A stretch of 64,000 bases of DNA from Dromaius novaehollandiae (GCF_036370855.1 NC_088099.1:150803517-150867516), one strand, 5' to 3'; counted from the first letter of the stretch, positions 21,601-37,626 are shown. A program made the numbers and translations. The notes: a model not told the origin generated them from the letters alone.

Positions 21601-24600
21601 TTCAACAGAACCAAAACTCCATGTTCAAAACCTCACCTGAGCCTAACTAATAGTACAGAAAATCACCCAGGGCAGTGACTGAGATTCTGCTAGCCGGAGA
21701 CACCTCAGTTCGGCAGAAATGAAATAAGGGTTAAGAAAGGGAGAAGGAAGCAATTCTTATGATTGCTGATAGGATTGATATATTGTAGAAAGGAACTATG
21801 ACTTTGATGTTCATTCCACTCTTACCCAGATCCTCAAGCATTGATTGTTCCTTCCTACATTTGACTTCCAGACCTGTAAGCATTTCACAAAAGATCATCT
21901 TCTTTTATTTTTCTCCCCAAAAGAAACAATGAAGAATTAAATATACATGCATAGTTTAATGTTATGTGATCATTCCAATGCCAGGACCACTCTGGATACA
22001 ATAATTTCAAAGTTACACTTTTGTGATTGTCTATTCTATTGATAAATGTGCGGATTTATACTTGTAATTTATTTAGTGTAAGGAAGACAAATCAGGAAAA
22101 AAAAACCCAAATCAATGACTAACAGACAAATTACAATTCAAATCTACCGTTTCTGTATTAATATAAATTCAGTGTTGCTTCACACCAACCATTGAGTTAT
22201 GTCAGCCTATTTTCTGTTTGTTAGGTAACCAGTTCCAACGAGCTTTGATTCTGATGAACTTGTCCTCATCCTTTTTAAGCTTTTACAATGACATTTATGC
22301 CTATGATCTGAAAAAGAATGTTATTCCACTTAAGAGGATATGTCAACATTACTGTTTAGAGTTGGAATGGGTGATACTTTTTAATCCAGAAAATATCATG
22401 TTGACATTTTTTCAGGTGGCAAATTAATCACGCAAAAGATAGAACGGCATTTAAAATAAAACATCTGCTAGGGTTGTTATTGCCAGTTTTTAATTCAGCA
22501 ATGACATGTGTATATTTTTCACAGTGGAAGATTTTATTTTTCAGTCACTGAGTGCTCTGAACAAGTTCAGAATGGAAAACTGAACATGTGCTGCTAACAT
22601 TCACTTTGAGTCATAAAAATGCCTTGATAGTGCTACCACCATTCAACTTCTCTTCTAATTCCAAAATCTATCCATTGGCTGAACATTTATACCCCTGATA
22701 TGTTTGCTTCTGGTAAGTGCAGTAAGAGGTTTTCTTGGTACAAGGGGTTGCCTACCGGTAACAGGGTATCTTGCATTTTGTTGCACTAAGAACATGTGCA
22801 TAAATTAAAAAAGGGATGATGTCTGCACTACGAAGAGCAATCCAAGACACCACAAGAAAATAAGGTATTGCTTTGGCAAAATGAAGAGACCATTTGCCTA
22901 CCTGCTCATTGTTCTATACTGGTATGTCATATTTTCGAATGCTACTTCTGACATAGGGACCGTGTTCCTAACAGCTCTGTATTGTAACATTAGGCACTGT
23001 TTCTCCACTAAGGGGCTGAGGATCCTGAGTACATGCAGGCTCTGTTTTAGTCTCTGAGCATCTTGTCCCATGCCGTTTAGTTGCATCACAAAGTCTAGAG
23101 TCAATAAGAAACAGCTGGCACAGGTAGTTAGGGAGCATTTGAGCTAGCTTCACCTGAGCGTTACGGTCCAGACCGTGCATGGCGGGCCTAGGCTTGATTT
23201 CAGTGTGTGACTCTAGGCTTAGACCCTGTCAGGTCTGGAAGCTGCTGCCCTGAGGGGGCTCCATGTGCACGATGGGACTCAGTGCTGTGCCACTGTGACA
23301 GCCAGAGCTCTGCTTACGCTTTGCCTTCTGCCTGTCCTTGAGGATGCTTGGTGCCTTTTGGCCAAACGAGTGGAGAAAAATTGTTTTGCGGGCTTACTCT
23401 CCTCTATTCTGCTGTTTCACATGAGTTGGATAGGCTTGGTCTTTATATAGGGGACAGAGCCAAGGAGAGGGAATGTGAGGTGGAGAGGAAATCCATAGTA
23501 CTATTCAACACTAGGCTGAGACAATGAATGAAATTTGTGTCAGACATGCTTGAGGGGGAAAGGAACATTTAGCATACATTTATATGGGGAACAGAAGACC
23601 AAACCAGCTGAATATATAGCAACATTCTAGATGACAGCACCATTTTGAACATATGCTACAATTATTTCAGTGTGTGTACCCACACAAACATGAAAAGGGA
23701 CATCATTTAGAAATTCACTTACACTGGTGTGAAATTACATGATCTCATCACTTTTTAGCTCCTGCGGAGTGACCCATGTAATCTCTGTCCAAATATTCTG
23801 CAGTGACATGGCAGCTGGAGAACACCATGGCCTGTTTGGTCAGGGATGCTGCAGCAAGTAAATTTGGTGCCTGTGGACTCAATTTATAGCTCTAGAGTAA
23901 GCAGCTTTTTCTGCAGTATCACCATGTTATTTATGGAAAAGTTTCTTCTCTACAGAGATTTGAGAGATACATATGACTTTTCGGACAATACTGGTACATA
24001 GAGGCCTGAAGTTAATAGATGCTGTTATGGTTCAGCACTTCTGAAAGGCAGATCTCTTCATCAGGCAGCTAATGATGGACTTTGGTGCCAGCTAAAGGCA
24101 GTGGCTTTCAGAACGTTGACCCCCACGTAAATAGCCTTTTGATTTCATTGAGTGTTCAGTATATGTTTACAGTCAATGAAGATATTGGGAGATGGAGCAA
24201 ATAATGAGGGAGGCTGAGAAACGACATTACCGTTCATTATCCTGCCACAGCCAGGACCCGGGTAGGCTGTGGGCAGCCCCATCTATGGCTGCAGGCAGCC
24301 AGCTCAGCACGGCAGAAGTCAGATGTGAAGATGGTGCTACTCAGCCCTGGGAGGTCCTCCTGGGGAGGTCCACACACACCAGCACCCAGAGTAGGGTCTG
24401 CATTTCCAAGCCTTGGCTCACTGCTGTCGGTCCTCTGACTAAATAGCAGAGGTCTGTTGGTTGGGAAGTCCACCTTAATCACTACTCTTGCGTATCATCC
24501 CCTTAAATTGCTGCGTCTCCTGAGGATCCAGATAAATCCTGGTGTGGTTGTTTGGTGCAAACCTCGTGCTGCCATTGCTAGACTGCTGCTGGTGCCTGAG

Positions 24601-27221
24601 TAGGAGGTTTATTACCCAAAGTTCCTCTCCAAGGGGCTCTGACACTTAAAATTATTCTAGGCATGTGGATTGGAGCCCTCTGCTGTGTGGGGGACTTGCA
24701 GGGCAGGCTAACCAGAGGACAACATGGAGGTGGAAGGCTTTTGACCCCATATGCTAAAACTTGCTGTATGTGACCCAGTTTCAGGGCCAATGTGCCCCTT
24801 GCCTGCGGGGGGCTGCATAGACATGGGCGGCTGTCCTGTCCTCCCGCTGAGCCTGGGCAAACTCCCAGAAGGAACAGGAGACCCAGCCCACAGAGTTACT
24901 CAGAAAATCTCTGCAGGGTCCATGGGCCAATGCAGGGTCCAACAGGCTTGGGTGCAAGCACGGGTTTCTCTCTATGCCAAGATTACTGCAGGATGGGAGC
25001 TTTAGTCATTTTATACAGCATCTAGCTCATGATCAAACCTATTGGCACTGCCTCCCCCCAGCAGCACTGCTGTATTCATTGCACTCTCCTCTCACTCTTG
25101 TGCAGACTGAAATACTACTTTTTGACGGAGGATGACGCAGTGTCAGTGTTGAATGTCAAGGCAAAACAGTAATATAGGAGTATTTGGAAAAGGTGTGTGA
25201 GAAGCATTGCCTACTTAGTTTATTTAATCTAGGAAATATGCACCTGCCATTTATCTAAGAATCTGCCTTCTATTTAATTACATTTTCAACCAATTAGCTT
25301 TATGTGTGTTTATAAATAGATTTTCCCTGAAAAGTGTAATGACTTCAAGTCAGTAATATGTAATTCACTGACAAAAAATGGGATGGTGCCTTAATAGAAT
25401 TAATTGGTAATGAAACTCTTTTATCAAAGTCAGAAATGAGACATGATTTATGTGTATTGCCATTGATGCCAAGAGAATATTCTTAACGTCTCTCCTGGAA
25501 ACCTTCAGACTGATCGTATGGTATCCAAATGCATGACTTCTACTTTCATTTCCAAATGAGATCTGTAATAGTTCCAGCATTCCTTTTTTATTCTTCCAGG
25601 TGAAGATGTATTTTTGGGGGGAGGGGGACTCTATCATGATTTCCTCTGTAAAACATTTTACAGCTAGAGGAATTAATGTGGAGATACACTTAAAGTTTGT
25701 TTTCTGCATGGAATTAATATCTTGGTACGGTTAGCAGAAATGATATATATGTTTCTTTAGGCAAAAACTACAGTTAAGGTTTTTTTTGGGGGTGAGAAAC
25801 ATATTTTTATCATAGAAAATTGTTAAAGAACACTTTCCTTTTGTAAAAAACAGCAAGACAAATTTGTCAAAGCTAAAAATTATTTTCTGTAGCTAGGTAA
25901 GTTATTTATCCCTTTTCAAGGGAGAGTCTTCAGATGGTTTTAGATTCTTCAGAGTCTATCTACCACAAACTCTCAAGAGTGTTTTGCATCTAGCTACATC
26001 TATTCTGATGACTAGAGACAAATACCAAAAAACAACTCAACAACCCAAACAATAGTCCATGTTTGCAAAAAAGGTTTGCTAAGTTGCCTAAGTTATATAG
26101 ATGTTACCTAGCTGTGAACTGAAGAAACACTCACGGAAGTTAAAAACAAAGTTTGCCTAAGGAGTTTGTCAAAGGGATCTTTGGATATTATAGGAAAACT
26201 TGATAGCACTGGAATAGCTGAACTGCATCAGATATCTGAGGACAGAGCATGTGTTATACCCCATCTTTTGCTTTCAATGTTAATCGAGCAGTGAGTATTG
26301 AGAGGCACATATATGCCTTCAAATAACGTACTTGCCTTATTCAAGCTTTTTTCACGTGCTGATTCTCTGGCATGGGTATACTTACCCCCATCTGCTAGAG
26401 TGCTATTGTGCTTCTTCACATCGTAAACTCATATATCAGCTGCAGTTGAGTGAAGTCCCAAGTCCGTTTCAGTGTATGTTCTGGGATAAAATGTGCAAAA
26501 CATACACGTAAGATCTTGCTGGGAACAACCAGCCACAAATTTTGTCTTCGTACTTCCTAAAAAGGGCCACAGTCTGAATGTTTGGACTCTTAACAAAGTT
26601 TTATCCTTAGCTGCTTTTTCTTCCCTTTCCTTTTCTGACTTTTTCACAGTGAACAAAATCATATGTAGCAGGTACTTTGCACTTTCAATGCAAATGGTTA
26701 ATATTTGGGAACTCAGGCCTCTGTATATTCACTCTCTGTGGCAACCAAAAATAGCTGAGTTTTCAATATAGTTTTCAATACATTTTTTCTATGTCACTCT
26801 GAAGGATCATGTTAGCTTAGAATGGTAAAATTTTGACTTTTTTTTCTATAACTACTAGAAAAACTGGCTGACTTCTGGCTTTGAAGGTTTGCTTTTTTTA
26901 AGATAACTTCTGGCAATAGAGCTGGGGACTCTGTGGTGCATGGCCATGCTCAAGTGAGCACATTAATATTCTCCAAGCTATCCCGTATTCAAGATGAGGC
27001 ATGCCCAAATGCACGTGGTTCAGCCTTAGCTACATCAGCAGCTTTCCTCTTCTTTCTTCCCATCTCGTTCTCCTAGAAAGAAGGCAAACAGCATTATTTT
27101 TCCTCTCTTTCTCTCCCTCTGCCCAGTATAAACTACACATTTCACAGATGGGCAACATCTGCACCTGCTCAGTATTTCACCAACACAGAAATGAGACTTA
27201 CAGAGTCCTGCATAAACCAGC

Positions 27222-27257
27222 ACAAACACAAACAAACAAACAAACAAACAAGCAAAC
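27222..27257. repeat. (CAAA)n microsatellite
   Basis: Run of ACAA/CAAA units, interrupted once near its right end (CAAGCAAA). Confidence 0.9.
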
Positions 27258-30200
27258 CTGATTATCCTGAAATGCTAGACAAAAAAATGAAAAAGTAGGG
27301 ACAGGGAAATACAATCCAAATGGCATGGTAGCTGAGAGAAGGGAGAAGTGTGTCTGCTGACTTGCTCTGACAATAACTCACCAAAATCTAATTCTGTATA
27401 AGAAAACCCTCTTTGAAGCAGCTCTTAAAATGATGCTTAGGAGAAAATGCACCTCAGATAACCCATTTGAGGAAAACTATTTTTTGTCTGATTCTAACCA
27501 AGGAGGTTCGCATCGGGGCTGGTGATACATATCCAGATTGGCAGTTAAAAATATGGGTGAAAAAACATATGACAGTGAGGATGGCACTGGATGGATCAGG
27601 AAAAGATTTTAATGTCTTTTTGCCTAAGCCGAAAACGTGCTTGGATGAGGCAGTCCTTTTTTTGGATGCTCTGTCCATGCAGCTTGTTATGGGCAGGATC
27701 TGTGACTCACTGCGATGAATGACAAAACTCCCACTGACTTCAAAGAGGAAAGACTTGCAGCCATTCAGAGTAGGGCCTGCGTTATCAGGCTGGGCAGCAC
27801 CTACTGCAACGGGGCCCTGATGTCCTTGGGGTGTGCAGGTGATTCAGTAATACTGCTCAGAAATTAGTGACAATAATCAGAATTCGGCTCCTAAGGCATC
27901 TGCAATCATACTCTTCCTAATTAAAAGACTATAGAAGGGACAGAGAATGTAACCATGGGCTTTGAATATGCTTTCCAGCATTCTTCCCTGGGAGGGCCAA
28001 AGAGAACTATTCTGATAAGAGGGAAAATATAAAAAATGTTTCTCTAAGGAATTTATTGCATTGAAATTTCCATAGAGAAAGACTAGTCCTGAAGAACCAA
28101 AGAGACTTTTAACTGATTTCAGCGTATTTCACCCTCATCACTCATCTCCCCAAACACATCTTGTAACTTCCCAAAATACCCTTTCAGACTTCTGTAATCG
28201 TCAGTGGCTGAAGATGCACTGATTGAAAAACAGTGCATTCCAACATTTTCTTTAGGAGGAATTTGTCTAGCATGAAAAAGGCAGAGTGATGTGGTACTTT
28301 GCTTCATTTACCCCTGAGAGGGATTATCTGAGCCATGAATTGCAGTGTAACTGCTGATATTTATCTTCCACACCTGTTTCAATTTTTGGACTATGAGCGG
28401 CTTAACTAACAAATGACAGTCGTATCAGAGAATGAGACAAATTTGATACAGACTGGAGGACTCTATCACATTTTAGCCTGTGATGTTTTGAAAGTTATAC
28501 AATATGTGAAAACTGTTAATTTTTTTCCTTAGAAGCCATGCTGAAGTACACAAGCCTGTCCTTAGCTGTGACATTTGCTTTAAAACACCTACTGTTTCTA
28601 AGGGCCAGTGAATAGCTAAGGTTTATGAACGCAAGAAGATATAACTAATGTTAGCTGAAGAAGACATAACCATCTCAGGCTTTTGCCTGGGATGAATCTC
28701 ATCCTATACTGACATCTCTAGCTCAAAGTAACCATTTCTGAAACTCCAGCTGGCTGGGCCATCTGGAGAGATGGGTGAAGGCTGAAGTGGCAGTGGGTTA
28801 ATCATGCCAGTGTGGAGCACAACACAAGGCCGTGCTACACCTTGCCACCTCGTTGTCGCTTGGTCACCTCACCCAACCACAGCTACCTCAAGTGAAAGAC
28901 TGAGCTGAATGATTAGAAAGCTTGTAAGTAGGAGAAAAACAGTGAATCCCAAGGAAGAAAAGTCACTAGGTTTCGCATACCATTAAACAGATTCTGTCCC
29001 AAAGATTTCATTCTTCAGTAGAAGGACTTTTAAAACCATACTTTATTTTCATCCTAAACAGAACAACACCTCTTTGAAGCATGTTACAGCTATGCAAAAG
29101 ATCCTGTTTTTATTTAGTGAGCGCTAGGAAGCATTCAACTAGCTTAAATGATGTGAAAAAGAATGATGTATTTAGGCCTCAAGGTTTAACTTCTCCTAGC
29201 ATAGGACTTGTATTAAAAACACCCTCCACACTTGAAGAGCCTGGCAGTTGTCTTTATTTTTTGCACAGGGGCTCACAGGTGGCATTCTGTAATGAGCTGG
29301 GGAACAGTATCAGATATAGAGCAAACAACCACTTTTCTTTCCTGGCGATCAGCAGGTGCACAGACAGTGTAGAAGGCAGTTATTCTTTTTTGCACAGTTT
29401 TATCTCCTTGCAATTTCTCAAGGATCATAAAAATAATGATGAAGATATCAGTGATCCAGTTACAAAGACCTTGCAGCCGTTTTTCAGCTGAGGGAGTTTC
29501 TGGCCTTTGGTATTTTACAAAATAGGAAGGGGAGAATATTAAAAAGGTTTGGTTAAAAATGAAAAGATCAGAAACAAAAAAGAGCTTGTCATTGAGCTTC
29601 TGGTTTTTATTATACTGAGGGTGATCTCAAACATCTATCTTTTTCTTGTCCCTTGGCTCTCATTTGTATACTACTACATAATGAAGAGAAAAAATAAATC
29701 ATTATTGCAAGTTTTAAAATATCTCATATTTGCAATGACTTTTAAGAAAGTGATTAGACCAATAACAATGAAGTGCCAAGAGATGTTACCTTATCCTGAG
29801 GCAATTACTTAATCTGTGTGAAAAAGCTGTGCAACAGAGCTTGTTTTTTTGTCACATTTACTTTATTTATATACAAATGAATGAATTATTGTCATTTTTT
29901 AATTCTTGCATTGTGTCATGGAAACCCTGGCCTTTTCCAGCCTCAGGGAGTGGAAAAGCACAAATGACTCTGCATTACAGACAACATTTGCTACTGTACA
30001 TGAAGCTTGCTGTGTACTCCACCTCCTCAGTTCAGGTTGGACATGGAAAGGTTAGTCAGACCTGTGTCCTCTCTCAAGTAACAGTGCTTGCCTATCTGCC
30101 AGAGCAGTAAGGATGTTGCATGCCCAGATCCATTATCAAAATACTTGCATTCAGAAACAGAAATTATTTTAACAGCAGATATCAAACAAAGTTAGTATGT

Positions 30201-33200
30201 TAGTGTAACAACAGTGCTCATTGGCTCTTTTGGGGGACTGAGCCTTTCACTTCTGCATACAAAAATGTTATCTTGCTCTTGCGATTTGTGCCCTTCTATT
30301 TACGGACTGATGCACAGGCCACATACTTATGTAGAGCTTTCTATATAATGAAATAAAGTTTACTGCAGAGGTGTTATCAAAACCTGAACTAGTAACCCAC
30401 ACAGTATGGAAAAGTATCCTGAAATGCCCGAGAAAGAGAGAAGAACCATGGTGGAAGAAAGACTCCTTCCTTCCATGGATAACAGAAAGTCTCATTGCCT
30501 TTGCTTTGCCTAGGTCTCCTCAGGCATGGATTTATCTGATGACTGAAGGATTGCCATTGCACCCCTGTCCTTATCCTGAGGATTGTTCCCAAACTGCCAC
30601 TAGTTTTCCTCCTGTGTTATGAGATGCAACTGTGGTTGTGCAGCATCTGCATTTGTATTGCAGCTGCATCCTGCATCAATCCTCTTTATATGTTTTACCC
30701 TTTTTTTCCCTCTCAACCATCTCTTCCAATTGCAAATTTTCAGGGCAGCAACTCTCTTTTAAATTCACCAAGATGAAGTTACTTTTCATAGCAACAACAG
30801 AGCACTGATCCAGAAACATGCTCTGGCATCAGATTACCGCTATTTCATTTCTCACACTCCCATTTAGCCCTCTAACACCAACCTGGTAAAACAATTTGCT
30901 TTAACACCTCTCTTGTCACTGATTTTTCCCTTTTGTCCCTAATATTTGGATAGTTCAAAACTCTCTCATAGATATAATTGATCACTGCTTCGAGATCTTT
31001 CTCATCTTGTTATTTTATCTGTTAATTATAGAAATATATAGCAATTAGAGGTTTCCATGTCAACAGAGTTTCTCTCTTTCTATCCAGCAAGGGAGCTCTT
31101 CCTTGTTGGCCAGCTGGGCTTTTCTTCTACCTTAGTCCGAGTCTGCAGTGGAAATAAAAGGTTTGTATTGCTTTCTTAACTGTTCTCATTAAGAATGATT
31201 GTACTGTTATAAATACAGGCATACTACCTTATATTAGATATTCATAACAAGCAGAGGACACAGGTTACATCTTTAGACTTTGGCTGACCTATTAAGATCA
31301 AGCAGATATTTGAGGTTTGCATACTCCTGTAGCATCCAGAAAGGAGTAATCTTACAGCCAAGAATATGAGGAGCTGCAAAATTGTGCCTAGATTCCTTTC
31401 AAAGAGTAAGTTACATATAGAAGGAAGGTTCAACAAATCTGTCCTTCCTATTTTATATAATTTTGTAATTTTTGAACCATCTCTCCCATAAGAAATACCC
31501 TCCATTCCAGAAATGAGCCTTTAAAAATACAAAATGAGTGATGGAATAAAAAAAATATACTTAGAAATATTTCCTAAGCTTTTTTCCTGAGGTCAGCAGC
31601 TCTCCAAAGGGAGCTATTTCCAGTGAGCATCAGATCAGGGTTTTTCAATCAGGAAAACATTTGTATATGTAAATGGTATGTTAAAAAAGAAATGTATCAG
31701 GCAAGTCAGCAAACAAGCATAAGGCAAGTCGGATCTGCCGGGGGCCAAGGCAGGCCAGTGGCATAACAGGACGGGGTCCTGCTCCTGCTGCCGACTGAAG
31801 GTGAAGCTGAAGAGTGTCGGAGGCACTGCAGCCTGGTGCGACGGCAGGGAGAGACGTAGGAGTAAAGGTGCGGTGTGGGTCCCCCATCCAGCAATGCGAA
31901 AGGCAACCTTCAGGCAAAGAAAAGATTTTTTTTTTTAATTCCTTCTTTAATCGTTTAATATGATTGGTTTGATGTTATTTGCAAAATGCAATCTCTTTGT
32001 CTCATGCACCCTGCAGGTTTTTTAGTTCTCAGTACAGGTTATGCCAACCATTAGAGTCAAGGAGAGTGAAAACATGGGGCTTTTAATAACATACCTTCTT
32101 TGCTGGAGCATACTAGAGGGCAGATGTTTTCATTTCTTCTCAAAGGAACAGAGAGAGTTAATGATTAGTACTCACAAGTGCAGGATGAAGCCTACGAATA
32201 AATTCTTCTATGCCATTGCATTTTTATGAACAGCTAATGTAGTTAAAAGCAAAATACATCACAAATTAGAAGTGCAGAGCTTACAAGGATATTCATAAAT
32301 GTAAATAGCTGTAGAAAAAATGAAATCTTTCAGAAACATAACTGGGGAAATAAGATACAAGTAATTCAAAGCAGCATCAAAGCCTTGAATTTCTGAGGAG
32401 CTGTCGCCAATGAAGAAACAGTTGACTTCATAGAGCAGCTATGCCCATGAACTGTGCTTTATGGATGATAATGAAGTATTTTTTTATGGATGCCCAATAA
32501 AGACAAAACTGGTGAAACAATAAATAATAATGAAAACTGAAAATCTCTTAGAAATTAAAGGAATTGGGAACAAATGTGTTTATGATGTACTAAAAGCAGT
32601 AATTGCTTCTGCTCTTTTCACATTTTCAAGAGCAAGGAATACAAAGTCCCAATTCACTATAGTATTTAAGCACAAGCTTAAAGCAGAGCACAGGATTAAA
32701 TTTGGGTGGCTGTAGGCAGCAGAATGGTTTGGTATCCATAGAGACTAACATATCCAGCGATAACCAAATGCAAGGTCTAATATGAGTAAGCATGATGTAT
32801 GGCTGGTACGCGAGGCCGTGCGGCAAGGCCGTGGGCGAATACAGCATGTCATGTGGCTGGCGATGGGCAGCGTCTGCTCCAAAACTGGGTGCCCCAAGGG
32901 AAGCGTGAGAGGGGAGGCTGGACCTGTGTGACCAGAGCTCCTCCTGGGTTACAGGCTGTCGCGGACGGGGACCGACCGGACTGAAATTCCTGCCCGAATG
33001 AGAACCTCAGTGTCCTGGACAAAGATAGGAAATGGTTCCGAAGCTTCCGAAATACAACATGCTGTCTGCATTCGGGAGATCTACAGGGCTAAAATACCAT
33101 CCGCTGAACACAGAGAAGATCATGCAGACTCCCACTTGCAGACTGTAGGTTTTACGATCAAAAGCTATGGATTTAGGAAATATGAAAACTATGTTTGTGA

Positions 33201-36200
33201 TATTTTACAAGCTGGGAAGATTAAGGTGTTTTACAGTGCAATTAAAGATATTTTGTGCTGCACCCACAAGGATGGGAGCACTTACCTAATATTTCTTCCC
33301 CAGAATGACAATCACCTGTACATTTAGTCTGCATGTATTTTTAAGTCTTCTCACTTAACAATTTCTAGTAAAAATTTTATTCTTTAAATCCACATGGCTT
33401 CCAAGCACTTCTTAAAAATAAAAAATAAAAAAAAAACGAAGCAAAGAACCCCCACAAAGTAAAATAAAATAAAAATAAATCAAACAGTTTTGCAGTTACC
33501 CAGGTGTGCCACGAGATGTCAGGATCTACAAGTGCTGCTTTCATAACATTTGACATCTTCAAATAACACATCAGTTTTTCTCTCTTCTCTAGATGTCTGA
33601 GCTTTTTATTTCTAACTCTTCCAAATACCTACTGTTTTGTAGACACACATAGAACATACTGAAGCACGTATATTCTACCATAAATATAGAAAACCCTTAC
33701 ATAGAAATAGCCCTACACAAATTATTATGTCCACCAAAGGTAGAAATAAAAATGTGTTAAGCAGTTCAAAATAGATACTGTGTGCTGTTAAAGTAATATT
33801 TAAAATACTTTTTACTTGGACACCACCAAGCTTTTTGTACCTGTTATTGAATCATACTTTTTGTTTTTCCCCAGAAAGCTCAATTAGTTTCTGGATTTTT
33901 TCATGTTATTTCACTATGGTATTCTTAAAGTTTATTCACTCCCAACTTCTTGCTCATCTACTGACATGCTCCATTCTTTTTCCAATAAGTCCTCACCTAC
34001 TCTATGTCCTGTTCCTACAACCATCATTTCTGTAGAATTAGAGCAGTGTTCAATCTGTGGGCCTGCTCATATTTTTTTCCAGCTCAGCATTTAGCCCATG
34101 CTCAGTACAGGAATCAGTCTAGTGATCAGAGCTGCCCAGCTTCATGTCAGGCCCCGGTGCTTCCAAAGGAGATGTAAGAGCTTCTATGAGTCTGAGGAGA
34201 GAAATTTGTTTATTCCCAAAAGATGTCTTGCTAACCTTGTGAGAGACTGGATAAGCTCTAAATCACAGCGTTTGTATTCTTTCCAGAACATTTTTCACAT
34301 TGACTCACAGAGCTGTTGAATATATGTATTACCCACTTCTTTTAGCATTTTTCTTCATTTTTGCTCTCTGGTATCTTGCCACGGTTGGAGTCGCACTTTG
34401 ATAACAGACAAAAACTGCTCTGTCTATTAACGAGCTCACCTTTCAGCCTCCTTCTAAGGGTGCACAGCACATGAAGATACAACGATGCACGGCTAGCTTG
34501 TTAAGATCTAGCTGGCATGAGCTAAGAATAGCACAGGGGGCTTGACAGCAGGGACTTCTGCCCCGGTTGCTGAGGAAGATGCGACGTGTTGAGGAATGAG
34601 GGCTTGAAGCACATGCTGAGCTGCAGGAGCAGGTATTCCTGCAGGCTCATACCTGGGGGCTTGATGAAAGTGAGGAGGCTTAAGCAGGACCAAAGGAAAG
34701 TCATGTTATGCCTATGTTCCTTGCCAGACTGGGTGTCAGGCTTTCGTCTCTCCAGCAGCTAGCTTTTAGTCTTTCATTTTGCGTCTGGTCTAGGCCATTT
34801 TCTGGTGTTACTTGGTGGTTAAAATGGAAATGTTATCCTCTAGGAAAATAATATAAACGTCCTTCTCCAATATTTTGGTAATACAGTTACCACGTACTGG
34901 CCATGAGGGTGAAAATTATGTCATCAAAGTATCTTTAGTCTAAAATCAATTATATATCCTTGGTCACATCATTGCAATATTTGTTTATTGAAAATGTAAT
35001 TCTTTGTGGTGTGCACTTTAAATTTATCTGAAGTGTGTATGAACATCCCTCTGAGCTCTTTCTTGGCCTTTCAGATGAGTGGGCAGCCATCCACTACGTT
35101 CTCTTGGTTAAAATCACATTGTTACTATTCTTTTAATCTAACAAAAGCATCCAATTAGATACTTGCTCTTCAGTTTGAGGGTAGCCTGGAAATAAATAGA
35201 TGAGACTAATGGAATCCTAATGGCCTGTAAAAATGAACCTTTTATTGGGATATTATAAAGTTCTTAATGGGTTCTCTTGCTTCTGTCTCTGGATAAGTGC
35301 AGAATGTGGGCACAATGTTCTAGCACAGCTAGTGAATTTGTTTCTTGTCAATGCTTTTCTACATGTATATTGCACGTGTCTTTGGTCAGAAATTGTTCAT
35401 GTAAGCAGGTAAGCAAATAAAGAAGCATATATTTAAGGCACATATTTAAACCCTGAAGAGCTCTTATTTCAGTTTGGGTGACTAATAGAAACCAAGACTA
35501 TAACTGCTACTTGTTTGTGTTCATGCTTAAGATGAGTAGGCAGGATTTGGCACATGTTCACTATCCATCTGAAAGGAAATACATGTCACATTTTGAATGT
35601 TGAGAGCTTAAAAAATTAAACCAGGGTAGCCAAAAATTATACTATGACTTCAGTTATTTAATTTATGGGCTGACTAATCTAATGCCAAGCTAAAGTAGCA
35701 AAGCACTTAACTGAAGCAAAACAGATGGTCAGTGAATCAACATTTCTGTGGAGCGTGATGTTTTTATCCATTTTTCAGTTCTCTCAGCATTATTATCACA
35801 GTATTGATCCTAGCATTGGATTTTATATCAATTTACGTCACCTGATATCATATGATCAGGATAAGAACAAACATAATCTTTCTCCAAGAAAGATACAATT
35901 TTAATAAGCCTTCTGGAGAAAACAGCTGTGGCAGTTTTCATGGAAAACTAGAGGTCAACCTACTGTTTACATACATATTTAAAACCTTTTAAAGCATTCT
36001 TCTGCATACACATTTCGGTTACATTACCTTTAAAAACATTTTGTTCCTTGCTGCTTAGGAAGATGTCAGACATTCATAATGCAAGACCTCCTGTTCTGAG
36101 CACCGCTGTACTGTGGCTGCTGCTGCTTGCCCTGTTTATTGTGATTTTTCTACCAGAAAATGTCTTAGAGGTCAGAGGGTTTCTCCATCATGTGAAATGT

Positions 36201-37624
36201 TTGGATTTTGGTCAGTCAGCGACTTCTAAGAAGGAAAATATTTCGGCTGCATTTTTGCGGCCAGGTTTAATATTCAGGTAAGTGTTAGACTCTGCCTTTT
36301 CCTGTTCTGCAGCTCATGGTTAGAAAAGAACAACCTGGTTTTATAATTCTCCTCCACAAAACGTTATCTGGGGCCGGGCAGTACAGATCAGCCTTGTAAC
36401 TCAGGAATTTGGGGGCACATTTTACAGCCAGTAGGAGTTAAAGCAGTGCCTGCAACAAGCACTGCTTTCATCAAAACAGAGCCATGTTAATGGGCTGGAA
36501 CAGGCGATCAGGTTACGATGCAGCGTCGTATTTATGCATTCGGCTTGTCCGCAAGTTTTGCCTTATTATTCCTCTCCCCCATAGGTGTAGGTGCTTCCTG
36601 GCTTTGGCTGGTCAGGCAGCGAGCTTGCGCAGGGAGCCTCAGCAAGTTGTTTTTTTCTCTCCAGCTCCATTCTCTCACATGATACGTGCTACTTTCTATG
36701 TGTTTGCTATGCTTTACTTCTCTGTATTTGCTTCTGTGCAAACCATTTTCAGTCAGAAAGGTGAAGGAGAGGTTGTAAGCGTAAAGCTTTGTAGCTGCAG
36801 GGAATGCTATTTACTGGAGCACTGAAACTTCCCCAGGACTTTCACCTAGATACAGGGAGAACAGGACCTGTGCATTACATAGGGCTATAATGGTGGCATG
36901 ATCAAACCTCTGCACGATTAACTGCTTCTATCAGTGTGATCTAATTTCCCAAAGCAGAAGAAACTTTTTCAAGGATACTTGCAGCTGCCTCAAATTATTA
37001 GTTGATATAAAGGGCATTCCTAAATTGCTAAGGATATGGCAGAGCTGCTTTTTTTTATTTTAGGCTGGCCACATAGTCACTAGATACTCTGAGCCACCAG
37101 GAAGCTTTGAGTAGCACCAGATATTTCAGAATGTTTTCCCACTTACAGGTGGGCCCAACTTAAAAAATATGAGGAGTTCCAGGAAAATAATGATAATTTA
37201 CAACTTTATCCCTTCGGCACTCTGAAAGTAGAGGCTTATGTGCAACTTTTGCAACAGTATGTTATGGATGCTAACAATTCACATGGATTCAGGAGTGATT
37301 CGAAAGCTTCATGAAAGGAATCCTTTGGGGTTTAAGTGTACAGAGCTCGTGGGCTGCAAATGTCTGGAGGCTGGGAGAAGTCCCCTAAGAAATATCATCT
37401 GCACTTGTCCTCTTGTATTTTTGTGTAGACATCCATTTTTTTGCTTTAGACTGACCCAGTATGTTTGCTTTTATGTTCCTATGTAGAGAACTTTCTGGAG
37501 AGCCAGTCCAAGGGAAGCAACCTTTGCCAGGAGTAAAACCAATAGTTTCAGAGTGCCGTGTGGCTTGGCCCAGCATCAGAAGCTGCTATCACCACTGTTG
37601 CTGGTGGTGGCATCCAGCACGCAT

Positions 37625-37626
<2 letters not shown>

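Larger units (their letters stand above)
15641..37626. other. Intergenic region without recognisable genes
   Basis: About 22 kb of AT-rich sequence. No open frame is long or familiar enough to call. Small GC-richer spots lie at 22900-23460, 24230-25000, 31720-31910 and 32800-33010. A CAAA microsatellite (27222-27257) and a short tandem repeat (18611-18653) are the only repeats I can define. No CR1 copy is evident here, though older diverged repeats could be missed by eye. Confidence 0.5.
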